This document shows, one piece after another, positions 30,245 to 40,114 of a DNA stretch of 64,000 bases (the first letter of the stretch is position 1; each line of letters begins with the position of its first letter). Under the pieces are notes generated by a model. It was not told the origin of the DNA and ran no database searches. It worked only from the letters and a program-made list of their open reading frames with translations. The position numbers and the translations under genes were made by a program. Source of the DNA: Endomicrobium sp. (GTDB lineage: Bacteria; Elusimicrobiota; Endomicrobiia; Endomicrobiales; Endomicrobiaceae); contig JAISLA010000001.1 of NCBI GenBank assembly GCA_031260705.1, positions 62,001 to 126,000 of the forward strand. Direction: 5' to 3'.

Positions 30245-30670
30245 TTTTTCAATGTTTTTAGACAGTTCTTCTGCCTGTTTAATTTTTTTATGATAATTTT
30301 TCAGTGCTTCTTTATAATATAATCGTCTGCGTTTTTATCCGCTTCTTCTCTCACCTTACTTGCTTCGCAAAGCATATCGGAAATATACTGCAACTATTCT
30401 TCTTTGAGTTTAGCATTGTTTATTATAGTTTTTGCTTTATCTTCCAATACTCCGGCTTTTAAGACAGTTTTTTCTGCCACAGCTTTATCTTTCATTATAA
30501 CAGTCTTATTTTTCGCGAGGGTTTCGTCGTTTTTCGACTATCTCTTCATTTCTTTTACTTCTTTGTGCTGTGTTATAAAAACGGGATCGTCTAAAGTGCT
30601 GTCTTCTTATGTGTGTGCGGGGACTGATACCACCGTAAAGATGAATGTCATATAAAAAAATACAGTATGA
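30245..30670 (-). pseudogene. Decayed secreted Lys/Glu-rich coiled-coil protein
   Basis: Read on the minus strand, a hydrophobic start (FFYMTFIFTVVSVPAHT, then a stop) is followed by long Lys/Glu/Ala-rich helical text such as VIMKDKAVAEKTVLKAGVLEDKAKTIINNAKLKEE and, after another stop, SDMLCEASKVREEADKNAD. At least three stops and one frameshift interrupt it. The layout suggests an exported alanine/lysine-rich coiled-coil protein. No family recognised. Confidence 0.5.
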
Positions 30671-30676
30671 ATTTTT

Positions 30677-30970
30677 TTATTTATTATTTTTTAGTTGCTG
30701 CTCTTTCTTATCCCTCATGTCGTATTTTATTTTTAAGATAACCTGAGTAATTGAGAGAAAGAGTACTACCGTGTTTGGCATATAAATCGCAGGTTGATTA
30801 GAGGTGAAGCCGTAAACTATCCACAAGAAAGTGCTTGTTGTATAAAGGATGAACATTTGAATTGAAACATCCTTTGCAGATTTAATTCTCCAAGTTTTAT
30901 AAACCTGCGGTACGAAAGATATCATAGAAATGGTCCCTGCAGCAAAACCTAATAACTCGTGTAAAGTCAT
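30677..30970 (-). CDS. SemiSWEET sugar transporter (PQ-loop family)
   Basis: A small membrane protein with three transmembrane helices that dimerises to form a sugar uniporter. 97 residues from the start I prefer at 30970, where an aaaggag site lies at proper distance; an upstream ATG at 30997 would add nine residues. Conserved SemiSWEET text: LGFAAGTISMISFVPQVYKTWRIKSAKDVS, with the PQ motif, then SIQMFILYTTSTFLWIVYGF and the last helix ending in the Asn/Asp-containing PNTVVLFLSITQ. It could let the cell equilibrate sugars with its host or surroundings. Neighbouring genes on both sides are decayed, so it is a lone survivor. Confidence 0.88.
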   Translation of the reverse strand: MTLHELLGFAAGTISMISFVPQVYKTWRIKSAKDVSIQMFILYTTSTFLWIVYGFTSNQPAIYMPNTVVLFLSITQVILKIKYDMRDKKEQQLKNNK

Positions 30971-31565
30971 TTTTTTTGTCTCCTTTAGACTTAGCATTTT
31001 GTATGTTTTTTGTTAAAATAATCTTACTTACATTAAGATGAAAAGTAAGATATGATTTATAAATAACTAACACTTTTGCCGCTAAAGACAGAATATTCAT
31101 TTTTGAATAAATATTTTTAGCGAAAAATATGTTCTTAAACGCACAGTCGCTTTTTTTACATTTATTTTTAACTATACTAAATTTAACCATTTTCTAAAAT
31201 AAATTTCCACACTATTTATCGTAAAACCTGCTTCGGCAAAAAAATATGTTTTAGAAAATAAATCTTCTTTTGCAGTTTTTGGTTCTGCGTCCGTATCTCT
31301 GTCATCTCTTTTGCACCGCGCTTTCGTTTCTCTGTATGCTTATCCTCTTTTTAACGGACATTTATTGTCGCGACTTTTAAGTTTATTTAGCGTTGAAAAA
31401 CCTTGCATTTACGTTAGAAGATGATTTTTGTCTTTAAAAATATCAACGGAACTTATATCGCCTTCTTGAGAAAGATCTTCAGCTGATAAAATATATTCTT
31501 TTGGAATATTTTCACAGTTTTTTCCGCTGCAATATACGTATTCTTCTTGTCTGTAAAAATATGTA
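30971..31565 (-). pseudogene. Decayed gene of unknown family downstream of mnmG
   Basis: On the minus strand the text from about 31565 to 31395 is open and protein-like (VDTYFYRQEEYVYCSGKNCENIPKEYI then AEDLSQEGDISSVDIF), then stops; after several breaks it resumes as AKEDLFSKTYFFAEAGFTINSVEIYF near 31200. Together these look like one exported or cysteine-containing protein that has been lost. I cannot name it. The stretch 30971-31190 holds an ORF of about 90 codons with poor composition which I do not accept. Confidence 0.35.
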
Positions 31566-33362
31566 TCAACTGTTTTGTTTTGCTATGTTCTTTTGTTTCC
31601 TTTCTTTTTTCTGTTTTTCAAGATATACGGTCAATATTGCTATATCAGACGGTTTTACTGCACATATTCCCGAAGCCTGTCCTATCGTCTGCGGGCGTAC
31701 TTCAAAAAGCCTTTGTTTTGTTTCCGCAGAAAGCGATTCGAGTTTATTGTAATCAAAATCTTCTGGAATTTTGCGGTCTTTGCTTTTTTTCATTTTATTT
31801 GCCATTTTGTCTTGAATTTCAATATAGCCTTCATACTTTTTGTGAATATAAACTTCTTCTTTTGCTTTTTGAATAGACCATGGAGATAAATCCTCGTCGT
31901 CTGGCAGATTTTCCGCATTGCCTTCATATATGTCTGTTAATGCGTTTCTGTATAGTTCAAATTTTTTATATGCCTTGTCTGATATAAGACCTATTGAATG
32001 TCCTGTCTCCATAAGTCTTAAATCGGCATTGTCATTTCTTATTAAAAGTCTATACTCTGCCCTGGAAGTAAACATTCTGTAAGGCTCGTCCATGCCTTTT
32101 GTCGTTATATCATCTACGAGTATTCCTATATACGATTCATTTCTTCCAAGTATAAACGGAGATTTCCCTAAAACTTTGAGACCGGCGTTTACGCCTGCGA
32201 CAAAACCTTGCGATGCCGCTTCTTCATAGCCTGTCGTTCCATTTATCTGTCCGCCTAAGAAAAGATTTTCAACGGTTTTTGTTTCCAAAGTCTTTTTTAT
32301 CTGTAAAGGGCTTGAATAATCATATTCAATAGCGTATCCGTATCTTATTACTTTTGCGTTTTCAAGACCTGCTATTGAATTTATCATTTGCTGCTGCAAA
32401 TTAAAAGGAAGACCCGTATAGAGTCCGTTCAGATAAACTTCATTAGTGTTGTATCCTTCCGGCTCTACAAAGACGTGATGGCTTGTTTTTTCGGGATAGC
32501 GTTCTATTTTTTCTTCTATTGCGGGGCAGTATCTGGGACTTTTGCTGTTTACTTCGCCGATGTCAATAGATGAAAGTTCGAGATTGTCGCCGACTATTTT
32601 GTGCGTTGTCGGATTTGTATATGTAAGCCAGCAGGAGAGCTGTTTCAGGTTTTTTCTCCATTCTTCAACTTTTGTAAAATAAGAGAAAGGAACGGGTTTC
32701 TCGTCGCCGGACTGTTCGATCATTTTTGAGTAATCTATTGAACGACTGTTGATTCTCGGCGTTGTGGTCGTTTTAAATCTTCCAAGCTTCAGCCCGCAGT
32801 CTTCAGCTAGTGATTTTGAAAGATATAGAGCAGATCTTTCGTTAAATCTTCCGCCGTCAAAATGTGTTTTGCCAAGATGTATCGTGCCTTTTAAAAAAGT
32901 TCCCGTAGTTATTACGACGGCATCCGCTTCTATAGTTTCTCCGGTGAGTATTTTTACTCCGCAGACTTTTCCGTTCTTTACCGTCAAAGATGTGACCTCA
33001 GACTGCAGTATTTCAAGGTTTTGCTGATTTTGGATGGATTTTGACATTAAAACAGAATAGAGTTCTTTGTCGCATTGTGCCCTCGGAGACCAAACCGCGG
33101 GACCTCTTGAACTGTTTAACATTTTAAACTGCAACCCTGCGCGGTCTGTTATCCGTCCTATTTCGCCGCCCATAGCATCAATTTCTCTTACCATTTGTCC
33201 TTTTGCGATACCGCCGACAGCCGGATTGCAGGGCATTCTTGCCATTGAATCGGCATTTAGCGTGATCATAAGAGTTTTCAATCCCATTCTTGCGCATGCT
33301 AAAGAAGCTTCACAGCCGGCATGTCCGGCTCCGACTACTGCTACCTTGTATTTTCTTTCCAT
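31566..33362 (-). CDS. mnmG: tRNA uridine-5-carboxymethylaminomethyl modification enzyme MnmG (GidA)
   Basis: With MnmE it installs carboxymethylaminomethyl at the wobble uridine 34 of several tRNAs. 598 residues. The FAD dinucleotide fold VVGAGHAGCEASLACARMG (about 9-27) opens the protein; the signature GPRYCPAIEEKIxRYPE appears as SPRYCPAIEEKIERYPEKTSHHVFVEPEG, and GTTGYEEAASQGFVAG is intact, as is the C-terminal helical domain. The final tail is Lys-rich. No mnmE is visible in the window; the upstream intergenic region shows only debris. Confidence 0.95.
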   Translation of the reverse strand: MERKYKVAVVGAGHAGCEASLACARMGLKTLMITLNADSMARMPCNPAVGGIAKGQMVREIDAMGGEIGRITDRAGLQFKMLNSSRGPAVWSPRAQCDKELYSVLMSKSIQNQQNLEILQSEVTSLTVKNGKVCGVKILTGETIEADAVVITTGTFLKGTIHLGKTHFDGGRFNERSALYLSKSLAEDCGLKLGRFKTTTTPRINSRSIDYSKMIEQSGDEKPVPFSYFTKVEEWRKNLKQLSCWLTYTNPTTHKIVGDNLELSSIDIGEVNSKSPRYCPAIEEKIERYPEKTSHHVFVEPEGYNTNEVYLNGLYTGLPFNLQQQMINSIAGLENAKVIRYGYAIEYDYSSPLQIKKTLETKTVENLFLGGQINGTTGYEEAASQGFVAGVNAGLKVLGKSPFILGRNESYIGILVDDITTKGMDEPYRMFTSRAEYRLLIRNDNADLRLMETGHSIGLISDKAYKKFELYRNALTDIYEGNAENLPDDEDLSPWSIQKAKEEVYIHKKYEGYIEIQDKMANKMKKSKDRKIPEDFDYNKLESLSAETKQRLFEVRPQTIGQASGICAVKPSDIAILTVYLEKQKKERKQKNIAKQNS

Positions 33363-33757
33363 TGAAAATCCTTATAAAACCACGGCTACGCTCGTGTATG
33401 TATTTATATACAATATTTAATCAGCCATGTCCTGAAACGAAGTTGTCATTTATCAGAGTACACATATTAAACTTTTTTGCATCTGCCGTATCATTTTTCC
33501 ATTACGACTTGACATAAATGTAGTGCCCTCAACCTCAATAAGTAAAACCAATAATATTTTTTTACAAATTACATACTTATAAATTATATTCTTTTGTATT
33601 GCGGCAAGCAATATTCTCTGGTTTAATCGGAGTTTCCGGATCAATGATTAAGTGCAGTTTTTTGAAAGACGAAAAGAAATAAATAAAAATGTCGTGCTCA
33701 AGAGTTTTAAAATGCCGGATCTGTCTGTATTACATATTAGTGATTAGTGTTTTAGGA
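33363..33757. other. Divergent intergenic region between mnmG and bamA
   Basis: About 395 bases with no recognisable gene, although short open fragments on the minus strand suggest old coding sequence where mnmE is often found. I could not match them. Promoters for mnmG on the minus strand should lie here but none stands out. Confidence 0.3.
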
Positions 33758-33786
33758 TTGAATTTTTGTATGCTTTTTAATAAAAT
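33758..33786 (+). promoter_or_regulatory. Probable sigma-70 promoter of bamA
   Basis: TTGAAT (33758-33763), a 17-base spacer and TAAAAT (33781-33786) make a good housekeeping promoter, with transcription expected near 33793, about 30 bases before the bamA start and its aagga ribosome site. Confidence 0.6.
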
Positions 33787-33822
33787 GCAAAAACTAATTT
33801 GTAATTTTTATTAAGGATTTTG

Positions 33823-36078
33823 ATGAGAACTCTTTTAGTTTTAGCATCTATTCTAATGCTGTTTTCCACATACGCTTATGCAGATGCTGGCGTAATTTCA
33901 AATGTTTCAATCGACGGACTGAAAAATATGAAACCAAAAAGTGTTTTGTCAGTTGCAAATCTTAAAAAAGGTAAATGCTATTCAAGCGTTGCAGCAAGAG
34001 AAGATATCCGTTCGATTCTGGAAACGGGTTGTTTTGACAATGTTGAAATTCGTTTTGATAATATCAGCGGAAATCTCACTTTTGTCGTTACGGAGAAACC
34101 ATATATAGAGCGTATTGTTTTCAACGGCAATTTGGAATTTTCCGAAGGAGAGCTTAAAAGAAAGAGCGTATTAAAGGAAAAAAATTACTATGACTTTTTA
34201 AAACTTGAAGAGACGAAGGAAAAGATAATCGCTTTATACGGAGATAAAGGTTATGCCGATTGCAAGATTGAAGTTTATCCTACCATTGATGTGGATATGA
34301 ATAAAATGACGATAACTTTTCTTATAACTGAAAATAACAGAATCGTTATCGAAGAAGTTAAAGTTAAAGGCATGGTTTTTTTTAAAGAGAAAAAAATTCT
34401 TAAACTTATGAAGACAAATCCGGGAAAAGTATTTAAGGAAGGTATTTATCAGACAGATTTAAAGTCGATAGAAATGTTTTATAAGAATAACGGTTTTATG
34501 GACTATAAGTTTATTTCTTCAACAGTTGTGTATAATGATGCCAGAACGAAAATGTTTCTGGCTTTAAATATCAGCGAAGGTAGCAGATACAAGATAGGTT
34601 CCATAACTTATGACGGTAATTCTGCCGTTGATAATAAAGAAATAGAAAAAGCAATTAAATTAAAAAAAGACCAGATTTTTAACCAAGATAAAATTATTGA
34701 AGCAATGGACATCATCTACAAATTTTATTACGATAGAGGATATCGGGATGCAAAGGTTGTTCTGCATTTTAATAAAGACATTGATGGCGGGCTTGTTGAT
34801 GTAAATTTGTCAATCGAAGAAAATTCAGTTCTTTATGTGAGGAATATTTACATTGACGGACTTGTTTTGATAAGAGACAAAATTATAAGAAGAGAACTCC
34901 TTGTAAAACCCGGAGAAGTGTTAACAAGTGAAAATCTGCGTAGAAGTATTGAAAAAATTTACAATTTGGGCTTCGTCAACAATGTCGAACATCAAGTGTT
35001 TGCTACCGACAAACCTGGTGTTGTGGATTTAAAGATTTTAATTACTGAGCAAGACTTCGACGGCACGATTTCCGGCGGTATCGGATATTCTTCGGATAAT
35101 CAGCTTGTTGCATCGTCGCAAATTCAGTATGCGAATATATTTGGATTGGGACAAAATTTAAGCTTATTTGGGGAATTTTGTAAAAAAAGACAGAATTATA
35201 AAATAGAATGGACAGAACCATATGTTTTTGATAAAAATATAAGTTTAGCTTTAACCGCATTTAATATTAAAAGAAATAGGAATTATGGCAATAAGGATGA
35301 TATATACAAAGAAGGCAGGACAGGATTTGTGGCAAAAACTGGTCCTAGAATCAATGATTACATGAGTTTGTTATTCGGATACAGCTATGAACATGTTAAG
35401 CTTTTATGTATAAATTTACCCGTAAAAGCAAAAATTGAAGAAAACTTTAATTTGGCAAGAGATAAAACATCGAGCATTTTTGTTCGATTTAAGTATGACT
35501 TGAGCGATTATGTTTTTAATCCTTCAAGAGGAAGCATACATACTGCAGATTTAGATCTGGCAAACAATTTGTTGGGTGGGGATGTAAATTTTGTTAAAGG
35601 AGTTGTCAAGTCAAAATGGTTTTTTCCTACATTTTGGAAATTTATATTAAGTGTTAATTTACAAAACGGCATAATTATACCATACAACGGTCAGTTAAGC
35701 ATTCCTATTTATGATGGATTTTATTTAGGCGGTTCAGACACTATAAGAGGTTATGATTTAAGAACCGAAATCGGACCCAAAGGCGGCGGTACAATTATGG
35801 GATTTATGAATATTGAGTATAATTTTCCGATAATTTTTGATAAAGGGAGAGAACTTATTCAGGGCATGATATTCTATGACGTAGGCGGAAGTTGGAAAAA
35901 TTATGACGATATAAATTTAATTTTGGGAAGTGAGAGGAAAAATATTCGTTCGGGCATAGGCTTTGGAATAAAGATTATGACTCCTGTGATTCCTTTAAAG
36001 TTTGAGTGGGGATACGGGTTAAATCATAAACAAGGGGAAAAGCGGACTCAATTTTATTTTTCTTTCGGAGGTAATTGA
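33823..36078 (+). CDS. bamA: Outer membrane protein assembly factor BamA
   Basis: The central barrel of the machine that folds beta-barrel proteins into the outer membrane. 751 residues from ATG 33823. Signal peptide MRTLLVLASILMLFSTYAYA, then five POTRA-like repeats (about 22-410; each with the strand-helix pattern seen in EERIVFNGNLEFSEGEL and RNIYIDGLVLIRD), then the barrel from about 415 (GGIGYSSDNQLVASSQIQYANIFG) with the lid-loop motif LGGSDTIRGYD carrying the conserved RGY (VRGF/IRGY). It heads the envelope block. Its last residues FYFSFGGN lack the usual terminal Phe. Confidence 0.93.
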   Translation: MRTLLVLASILMLFSTYAYADAGVISNVSIDGLKNMKPKSVLSVANLKKGKCYSSVAAREDIRSILETGCFDNVEIRFDNISGNLTFVVTEKPYIERIVFNGNLEFSEGELKRKSVLKEKNYYDFLKLEETKEKIIALYGDKGYADCKIEVYPTIDVDMNKMTITFLITENNRIVIEEVKVKGMVFFKEKKILKLMKTNPGKVFKEGIYQTDLKSIEMFYKNNGFMDYKFISSTVVYNDARTKMFLALNISEGSRYKIGSITYDGNSAVDNKEIEKAIKLKKDQIFNQDKIIEAMDIIYKFYYDRGYRDAKVVLHFNKDIDGGLVDVNLSIEENSVLYVRNIYIDGLVLIRDKIIRRELLVKPGEVLTSENLRRSIEKIYNLGFVNNVEHQVFATDKPGVVDLKILITEQDFDGTISGGIGYSSDNQLVASSQIQYANIFGLGQNLSLFGEFCKKRQNYKIEWTEPYVFDKNISLALTAFNIKRNRNYGNKDDIYKEGRTGFVAKTGPRINDYMSLLFGYSYEHVKLLCINLPVKAKIEENFNLARDKTSSIFVRFKYDLSDYVFNPSRGSIHTADLDLANNLLGGDVNFVKGVVKSKWFFPTFWKFILSVNLQNGIIIPYNGQLSIPIYDGFYLGGSDTIRGYDLRTEIGPKGGGTIMGFMNIEYNFPIIFDKGRELIQGMIFYDVGGSWKNYDDINLILGSERKNIRSGIGFGIKIMTPVIPLKFEWGYGLNHKQGEKRTQFYFSFGGN

Positions 36079-36171
36079 TGTTCGTTGTTTTTATTTTTGC
36101 GGTTTAATGAAATAGTTATAGGAAATAAATATATTCAGGTGTGATATTGCGCGCAGATATAAGAATGTAAT

Positions 36172-36252
36172 GCAGATATAGTTTTAAACGAACAAAACGT
36201 TTCTGCTGGAAAATTATGCAGCGGACAAATTTATAAAAACGGCAGAGGATGA
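36172..36252 (+). pseudogene. Possible tail remnant of skp/ompH
   Basis: Between bamA and lpxD, where skp is normally found, one frame reads [13 protein letters not shown] and stops 26 codons later. It resembles the end of Skp/OmpH chaperones (YDVVLNxxNVLYG...). Everything upstream is unrecognisable. The call rests on position and about a dozen residues. Confidence 0.3.
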
Positions 36253-36256
36253 ACAA

Positions 36257-37291
36257 ATGAAGATTACGGCATCAGAACTTGAGGTGATTGTTTCGGGAGA
36301 GCTTATCGGCGACAAAAATATTGTTTTGACAGGTGTCAGCGGACTTTCAGTCGCGAAAAAAAACGATATTTCTTTCTTAGGAAATCTGAAATATCTTTCC
36401 GAAGCTTTAAAAACTGACGCTGGAATTATTTTTGTTTCGGCTGATATGGATATTTCTCAGTTTAAAAATAAAAATGTAATAAAAGTGTCAAACCCCCAGT
36501 ATGCCTACGGCATTGTCCTTTCTATTGTTGAAAAAGAGAAATTAGATACAGTAGAGAGAAATATACATATATCTGCCTCGATAGCAGATGATGCAAAATT
36601 GGGAAAAGATGCGTATATAGGACAAAATGTTGTAATTGAGTCTGGAGCTGAAATCGGCGGCAATGCAAAGATATTTCCCAATGTATATATAGGTAAAAAT
36701 GTGAAAATCGGAGAAGAATGTCTTATATATCCGAATGTTGTTATAAGGGATGATACCGTGATAGGTGACAGGGTTATTATTCAACCGGGGGTTGTTATCG
36801 GTGGAGACGGTTTTGGTTTTGCGTCCGCCGGCGGCAAAATATATAAAATCCCTCAGATAGGAAAAGTTAAGATAGGAAATGATGTTGAAATCGGGGCAAA
36901 CACTACAATTGACAGAGCTACTGTTGACGTCACAAGGATAGGCAGCGGAACAAAAATTGATAATCTGGTTCAGATAGCGCATAATGTTCAGATTGGTGAA
37001 AACTGCATGATCGTCGCGCAGAGCGGAATATCGGGATCGACGCGGTTGGGAAATAACGTGACAATAGCCGGACAAGTCGGAGTTTTTGGACATTTAAAAA
37101 TAGGAAATAACGTAACGATAGCAAGCCAGTCGTGTGTTTCGGGAAATCTGCGCGACGGCGAGCAGGTCGGCGGAAATCCCATATCGCCGATTAGTCAAAG
37201 CATAAAGATTAGAGTTTTGATGAGAAAGTTGCCAGAAATATACCGTGATTTAAAAAAAATAAAAAAAGATTTAGAGGATAAACAGATTTGA
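36257..37291 (+). CDS. lpxD: UDP-3-O-(acyl)glucosamine N-acyltransferase
   Basis: Third step of lipid A synthesis: moves a 3-hydroxyacyl chain from ACP to the 2-amino group of the UDP-sugar. 344 residues. An N-terminal uridine-binding domain ([24 protein letters not shown]-like text, FLGN) is followed by a long left-handed parallel beta helix of hexapeptide repeats (about 100-310), with [11 protein letters not shown] containing the catalytic His, and a C-terminal helix. The start has an aggatgaacaa site. lpxC follows two bases later. Confidence 0.93.
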   Translation: MKITASELEVIVSGELIGDKNIVLTGVSGLSVAKKNDISFLGNLKYLSEALKTDAGIIFVSADMDISQFKNKNVIKVSNPQYAYGIVLSIVEKEKLDTVERNIHISASIADDAKLGKDAYIGQNVVIESGAEIGGNAKIFPNVYIGKNVKIGEECLIYPNVVIRDDTVIGDRVIIQPGVVIGGDGFGFASAGGKIYKIPQIGKVKIGNDVEIGANTTIDRATVDVTRIGSGTKIDNLVQIAHNVQIGENCMIVAQSGISGSTRLGNNVTIAGQVGVFGHLKIGNNVTIASQSCVSGNLRDGEQVGGNPISPISQSIKIRVLMRKLPEIYRDLKKIKKDLEDKQI

Positions 37292-37292
37292 T

Positions 37293-38162
37293 ATGGCAAA
37301 GCGAACGACTATTTTGAGAGAAGTTTCCGTTGAAGGAATAGGGCTTCATACCGGAAACAACAGCGTGGCGGTTTTTAAACCCGCTCCAAATGCGGAATAC
37401 GGCATTAGATTTGTAAGAACGGATTTGCCGAATAAGCCTGAAATCAAAGCTGTTTGGTCAAACGCTTCTTCAGGTTTAGCGGTAAGAGGAAGCATTATTG
37501 AAAAAAACGGCGTAAGAATTTATACGATTGAACATATTATGTCCGCATGTTTTGCTCTCGGAATTGATAATTTAATTATTGAAATAAACAACAATGAGCC
37601 TCCGATTTTAGACGGCAGCGCAAAAATGTTTGCAGAAACTCTTTTGAAAGGCGGGGTGAAAGAATTTGACGCTCTCAGAGAGTACTATGTTCTCAAAGAA
37701 CCTGTGCATTTTGAAGCTGGAAAAACCAAAATATCCGCATATCCGTCAGATCGGCTTGAAATAGAATGTATTATAGGTTTTGACCATCCGTTTTTGCGGT
37801 TCCAACAGATGTCTTTAAAAAGCTTAGACAAGGATTTCTACTTAAACAATATTGCTCTGGCAAAAACTTTCTGCTTTGATTACGAAATAGAACCGCTCCA
37901 AGAAAAAGGACTTGCTTTGGGCGGATCTATGGATAATGCGATAGTCATAGCTTTAGATGGAGTACACAATAAAGAGTTGTTGCGTTACAACGACGAATTT
38001 GTAAGACATAAAATTCTTGATTTGATAGGCGATATATATTTGGCGGGAAAACCCATAAGGGCTAAGATAGTTGCCGAAAAACCGGGACATCAGAATAATA
38101 TAGTTTTTGTAAAAGAATTTTTGAAAAAAGCTGTCAAAAGTTATGGGGATGGGGGAGGGTGA
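37293..38162 (+). CDS. lpxC: UDP-3-O-acyl-N-acetylglucosamine deacetylase
   Basis: Committed zinc-dependent step of lipid A synthesis, deacetylating the 2-acetamido group. 289 residues. Visible: the start RTILREVSVEGIGLHTGNNS, the zinc His in TIEHIMSACFALGIDN, the LDGSAKMF motif, and the second site RHKILDLIGDIYLAG with His and Asp ligands, followed by a C-terminal catalytic His in KPGHQNN. At 289 residues it is slightly shorter than the E. coli enzyme. It is directly followed by fabZ. Confidence 0.95.
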   Translation: MAKRTTILREVSVEGIGLHTGNNSVAVFKPAPNAEYGIRFVRTDLPNKPEIKAVWSNASSGLAVRGSIIEKNGVRIYTIEHIMSACFALGIDNLIIEINNNEPPILDGSAKMFAETLLKGGVKEFDALREYYVLKEPVHFEAGKTKISAYPSDRLEIECIIGFDHPFLRFQQMSLKSLDKDFYLNNIALAKTFCFDYEIEPLQEKGLALGGSMDNAIVIALDGVHNKELLRYNDEFVRHKILDLIGDIYLAGKPIRAKIVAEKPGHQNNIVFVKEFLKKAVKSYGDGGG

Positions 38163-38164
38163 GA

Positions 38165-38644
38165 ATGGACAATAATATTAAAAATGCAAAATCAACAGAA
38201 ACCGAAAGACTATTAAATATTGAGGAAATTTTAAAGTACATACCTCACAGATATCCATTTCTGATGATTGATAAGGTTAAAGTGGATACGGCGGATCTTT
38301 CAAAAGTCGTAGGATATAAGTGTGTAAGCGGAAATGAAAATTTCTTTCAGGGGCATTTTCCGGGAGTGCCGATAATGCCCGGTGTTTTAATTGTTGAAGC
38401 GATGGCGCAGACGTCGTGCGTTATGTTTCTTTCGAGACCTGAAATGAGAGGACGTCTTGCATATTTTATGTCTATGGACAAAGTAAAATTTCGCAGACCG
38501 GTAAAACCTGGAGATGTTCTTGAACTGCGCGTTGAGGTAGTAAAAGACAGCGGGAGACGCGGTAAAATGAAAGGCAGAGCTTATGTTGATGAAAAATTGA
38601 TAGCAGAAGCTGAATTTTCATTTATTATTGTCGACAAAGAGTAA
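38165..38644 (+). CDS. fabZ: 3-hydroxyacyl-ACP dehydratase
   Basis: Dehydrates 3-hydroxyacyl-ACP in fatty acid elongation. Its hydroxyacyl substrate is also used by LpxA and LpxD, hence its place here. 159 residues from ATG 38165, chosen because a gggagggtgag site precedes it; a GTG at 38159 overlapping lpxC is the alternative. Hot-dog fold with catalytic His in IPHRYPFLMID (about 31-41) and Glu in GHFPGVPIMPGVLIVEAMAQ (about 67-86). In some genomes lpxC and fabZ are fused; here they are separate but nearly touching. Confidence 0.95.
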   Translation: MDNNIKNAKSTETERLLNIEEILKYIPHRYPFLMIDKVKVDTADLSKVVGYKCVSGNENFFQGHFPGVPIMPGVLIVEAMAQTSCVMFLSRPEMRGRLAYFMSMDKVKFRRPVKPGDVLELRVEVVKDSGRRGKMKGRAYVDEKLIAEAEFSFIIVDKE

Positions 38645-38769
38645 AAGACAGAACGGGATAATTGTATATCTGTTTTTTTCTCTACCAACAGAAGAAAAAT
38701 AGGAAGTCGGAGAAAAATATATTCGGTCGCATTGTTATTGTAATCTCCGGGACAAGTATGAGGTATTAA

Positions 38770-39540
38770 ATGATTCATCAGACAGCAATAATTGATAAAG
38801 GGGCAGTTATTGAAGAAAATTCGGAAATAGGACCATATACGGTTATAGGTCCCGATACAGTTATAAAAAGCGGGACCAAAATACACGGACAATCTGTTAT
38901 TGAATATGCCGAGATAGGCAATAACTGCGAGATTTTTAATTTTTCATCGGTAGGCAAACGTCCTCATGATTTGAAATATCGGGGTGAAAAGACAAAAGTT
39001 ATAGTCGGCGACGGCACTACAATCAGGGAGTGTGTCACTTTAAATAGAGGTACTGCTGCGGCAGGACAGACCATTATCGGAATAAATTGCCTGCTTATGT
39101 CGTGCGCGCATATAGCTCACGACTGCATAATCGGAGACGGCGTAATAATAGGATATTCAACAGGACTTGCGGGACATGTTCAAGTAGATGATTACGCAGT
39201 TTTAAGCGCAAGCATAGGCGTGCACCAGTTTTGTAAAATTGGAAAATCCGCAATGATAGGTGCAGGCTCTATGATTAATATGGATATTGTACCTTATGTA
39301 ACGGCTCAGGGAGACAGGGCGGTTCTTGCAGGTTTAAACCTTATAGGATTAAAAAGACAAAAAATTAAACTTTCTGAAATTGAAGATATAAGAAGTGCTT
39401 ACAGAATACTATTTATGTCAAAACTGATGTTGAAAGATGCAATAGCAGAACTTGAAGATTCAATGTCGCCTTATGTTAAAGACATAACGACTTTTATAAA
39501 AAATTCCCAAAGAGGGATTGCAAGACCAAGACCTAAATAA
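38770..39540 (+). CDS. lpxA: UDP-N-acetylglucosamine (or GlcNAc3N) acyltransferase, copy 1
   Basis: Transfers a 3-hydroxyacyl chain from ACP to the 3-position of UDP-GlcNAc, first step of lipid A synthesis. 256 residues: left-handed beta helix from residue 1, VGDGTTIRECVTLNRGT, CAHIAHDC with the catalytic His117 (His125 in E. coli), GVHQFCKIG and the C-terminal helical domain ending KNSQRGIARP. A second, related gene lies 575 bases downstream. Which of the two uses UDP-GlcNAc and which a 3-amino analogue cannot be told by eye. Confidence 0.92.
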   Translation: MIHQTAIIDKGAVIEENSEIGPYTVIGPDTVIKSGTKIHGQSVIEYAEIGNNCEIFNFSSVGKRPHDLKYRGEKTKVIVGDGTTIRECVTLNRGTAAAGQTIIGINCLLMSCAHIAHDCIIGDGVIIGYSTGLAGHVQVDDYAVLSASIGVHQFCKIGKSAMIGAGSMINMDIVPYVTAQGDRAVLAGLNLIGLKRQKIKLSEIEDIRSAYRILFMSKLMLKDAIAELEDSMSPYVKDITTFIKNSQRGIARPRPK

Positions 39541-40114
39541 AGATGGAATAGAAAGCTGTTCTTTATTTTTTTGTTTTTTCTTCGAAGTTTTCTGTTGGTT
39601 TTATTTACTTTTGCCGCTTCCTCTTAACGTAACGAAAAGACTTTAAACTTTTTATCGTTTTACGGGCAGCATTTTTGTGCATTTGCCGGGATTGATAATA
39701 AACGCTCATATTATATCATTTGCAGGAATAACGATCGATGGTAGTGGAGAGGATATCAGCCGTTTTGTTCCCCAAATAAAAAGACTGTAATGTCTCTGTA
39801 TAAATATTTAATCCGTTCTTTCGTTTTTTAACAGAGAAGACATAGGATTTATTTTTAATAAGCATTTGTTATCGTCAGAATGCCGGATAATACTAGTTTA
39901 AACTTCGCTTATCACTAAAAATAGAGTAATACTGTCTTGCAAAGTGCCGGTTTTGCCAGATAAGGCTGATTTAATTCTTCATTTTTTCTTAAACAGCGAG
40001 GTAGAAAATGTTGTTGGCGATAGCGCTGGCAGAGAGCGGGAGATTTAAGTCTGTAGGGATAAGCAGAGTTTAAAAATTTTGTTGTCAGAAAAGAACATTG
40101 ACGGGGGGGGTGGA
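39541..40114. other. Decayed stretch between the two lpxA genes
   Basis: 574 bases without a complete gene. Fragments include MSLYKYLIRSFVF at about 39790, whose first 16 bases match those near 2920, and MLLAIALAESGRFKSVGISRV at about 40007-40072. These suggest one or two lost genes. The right end holds a run of eight G (40103-40110) directly before the start of the second lpxA. Confidence 0.4.

Noticed and set aside
30897-31190. 97-codon minus-strand ORF before the SemiSWEET gene
   Set aside because: It runs across the SemiSWEET start in another frame and has a Lys/Ile/Phe-rich chance composition; the SemiSWEET frame is far better supported.
31501-31889. Several plus-strand ORFs rich in Phe and Cys
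   Set aside because: They are antisense shadows of the Lys- and Glu-rich C-terminus of mnmG.
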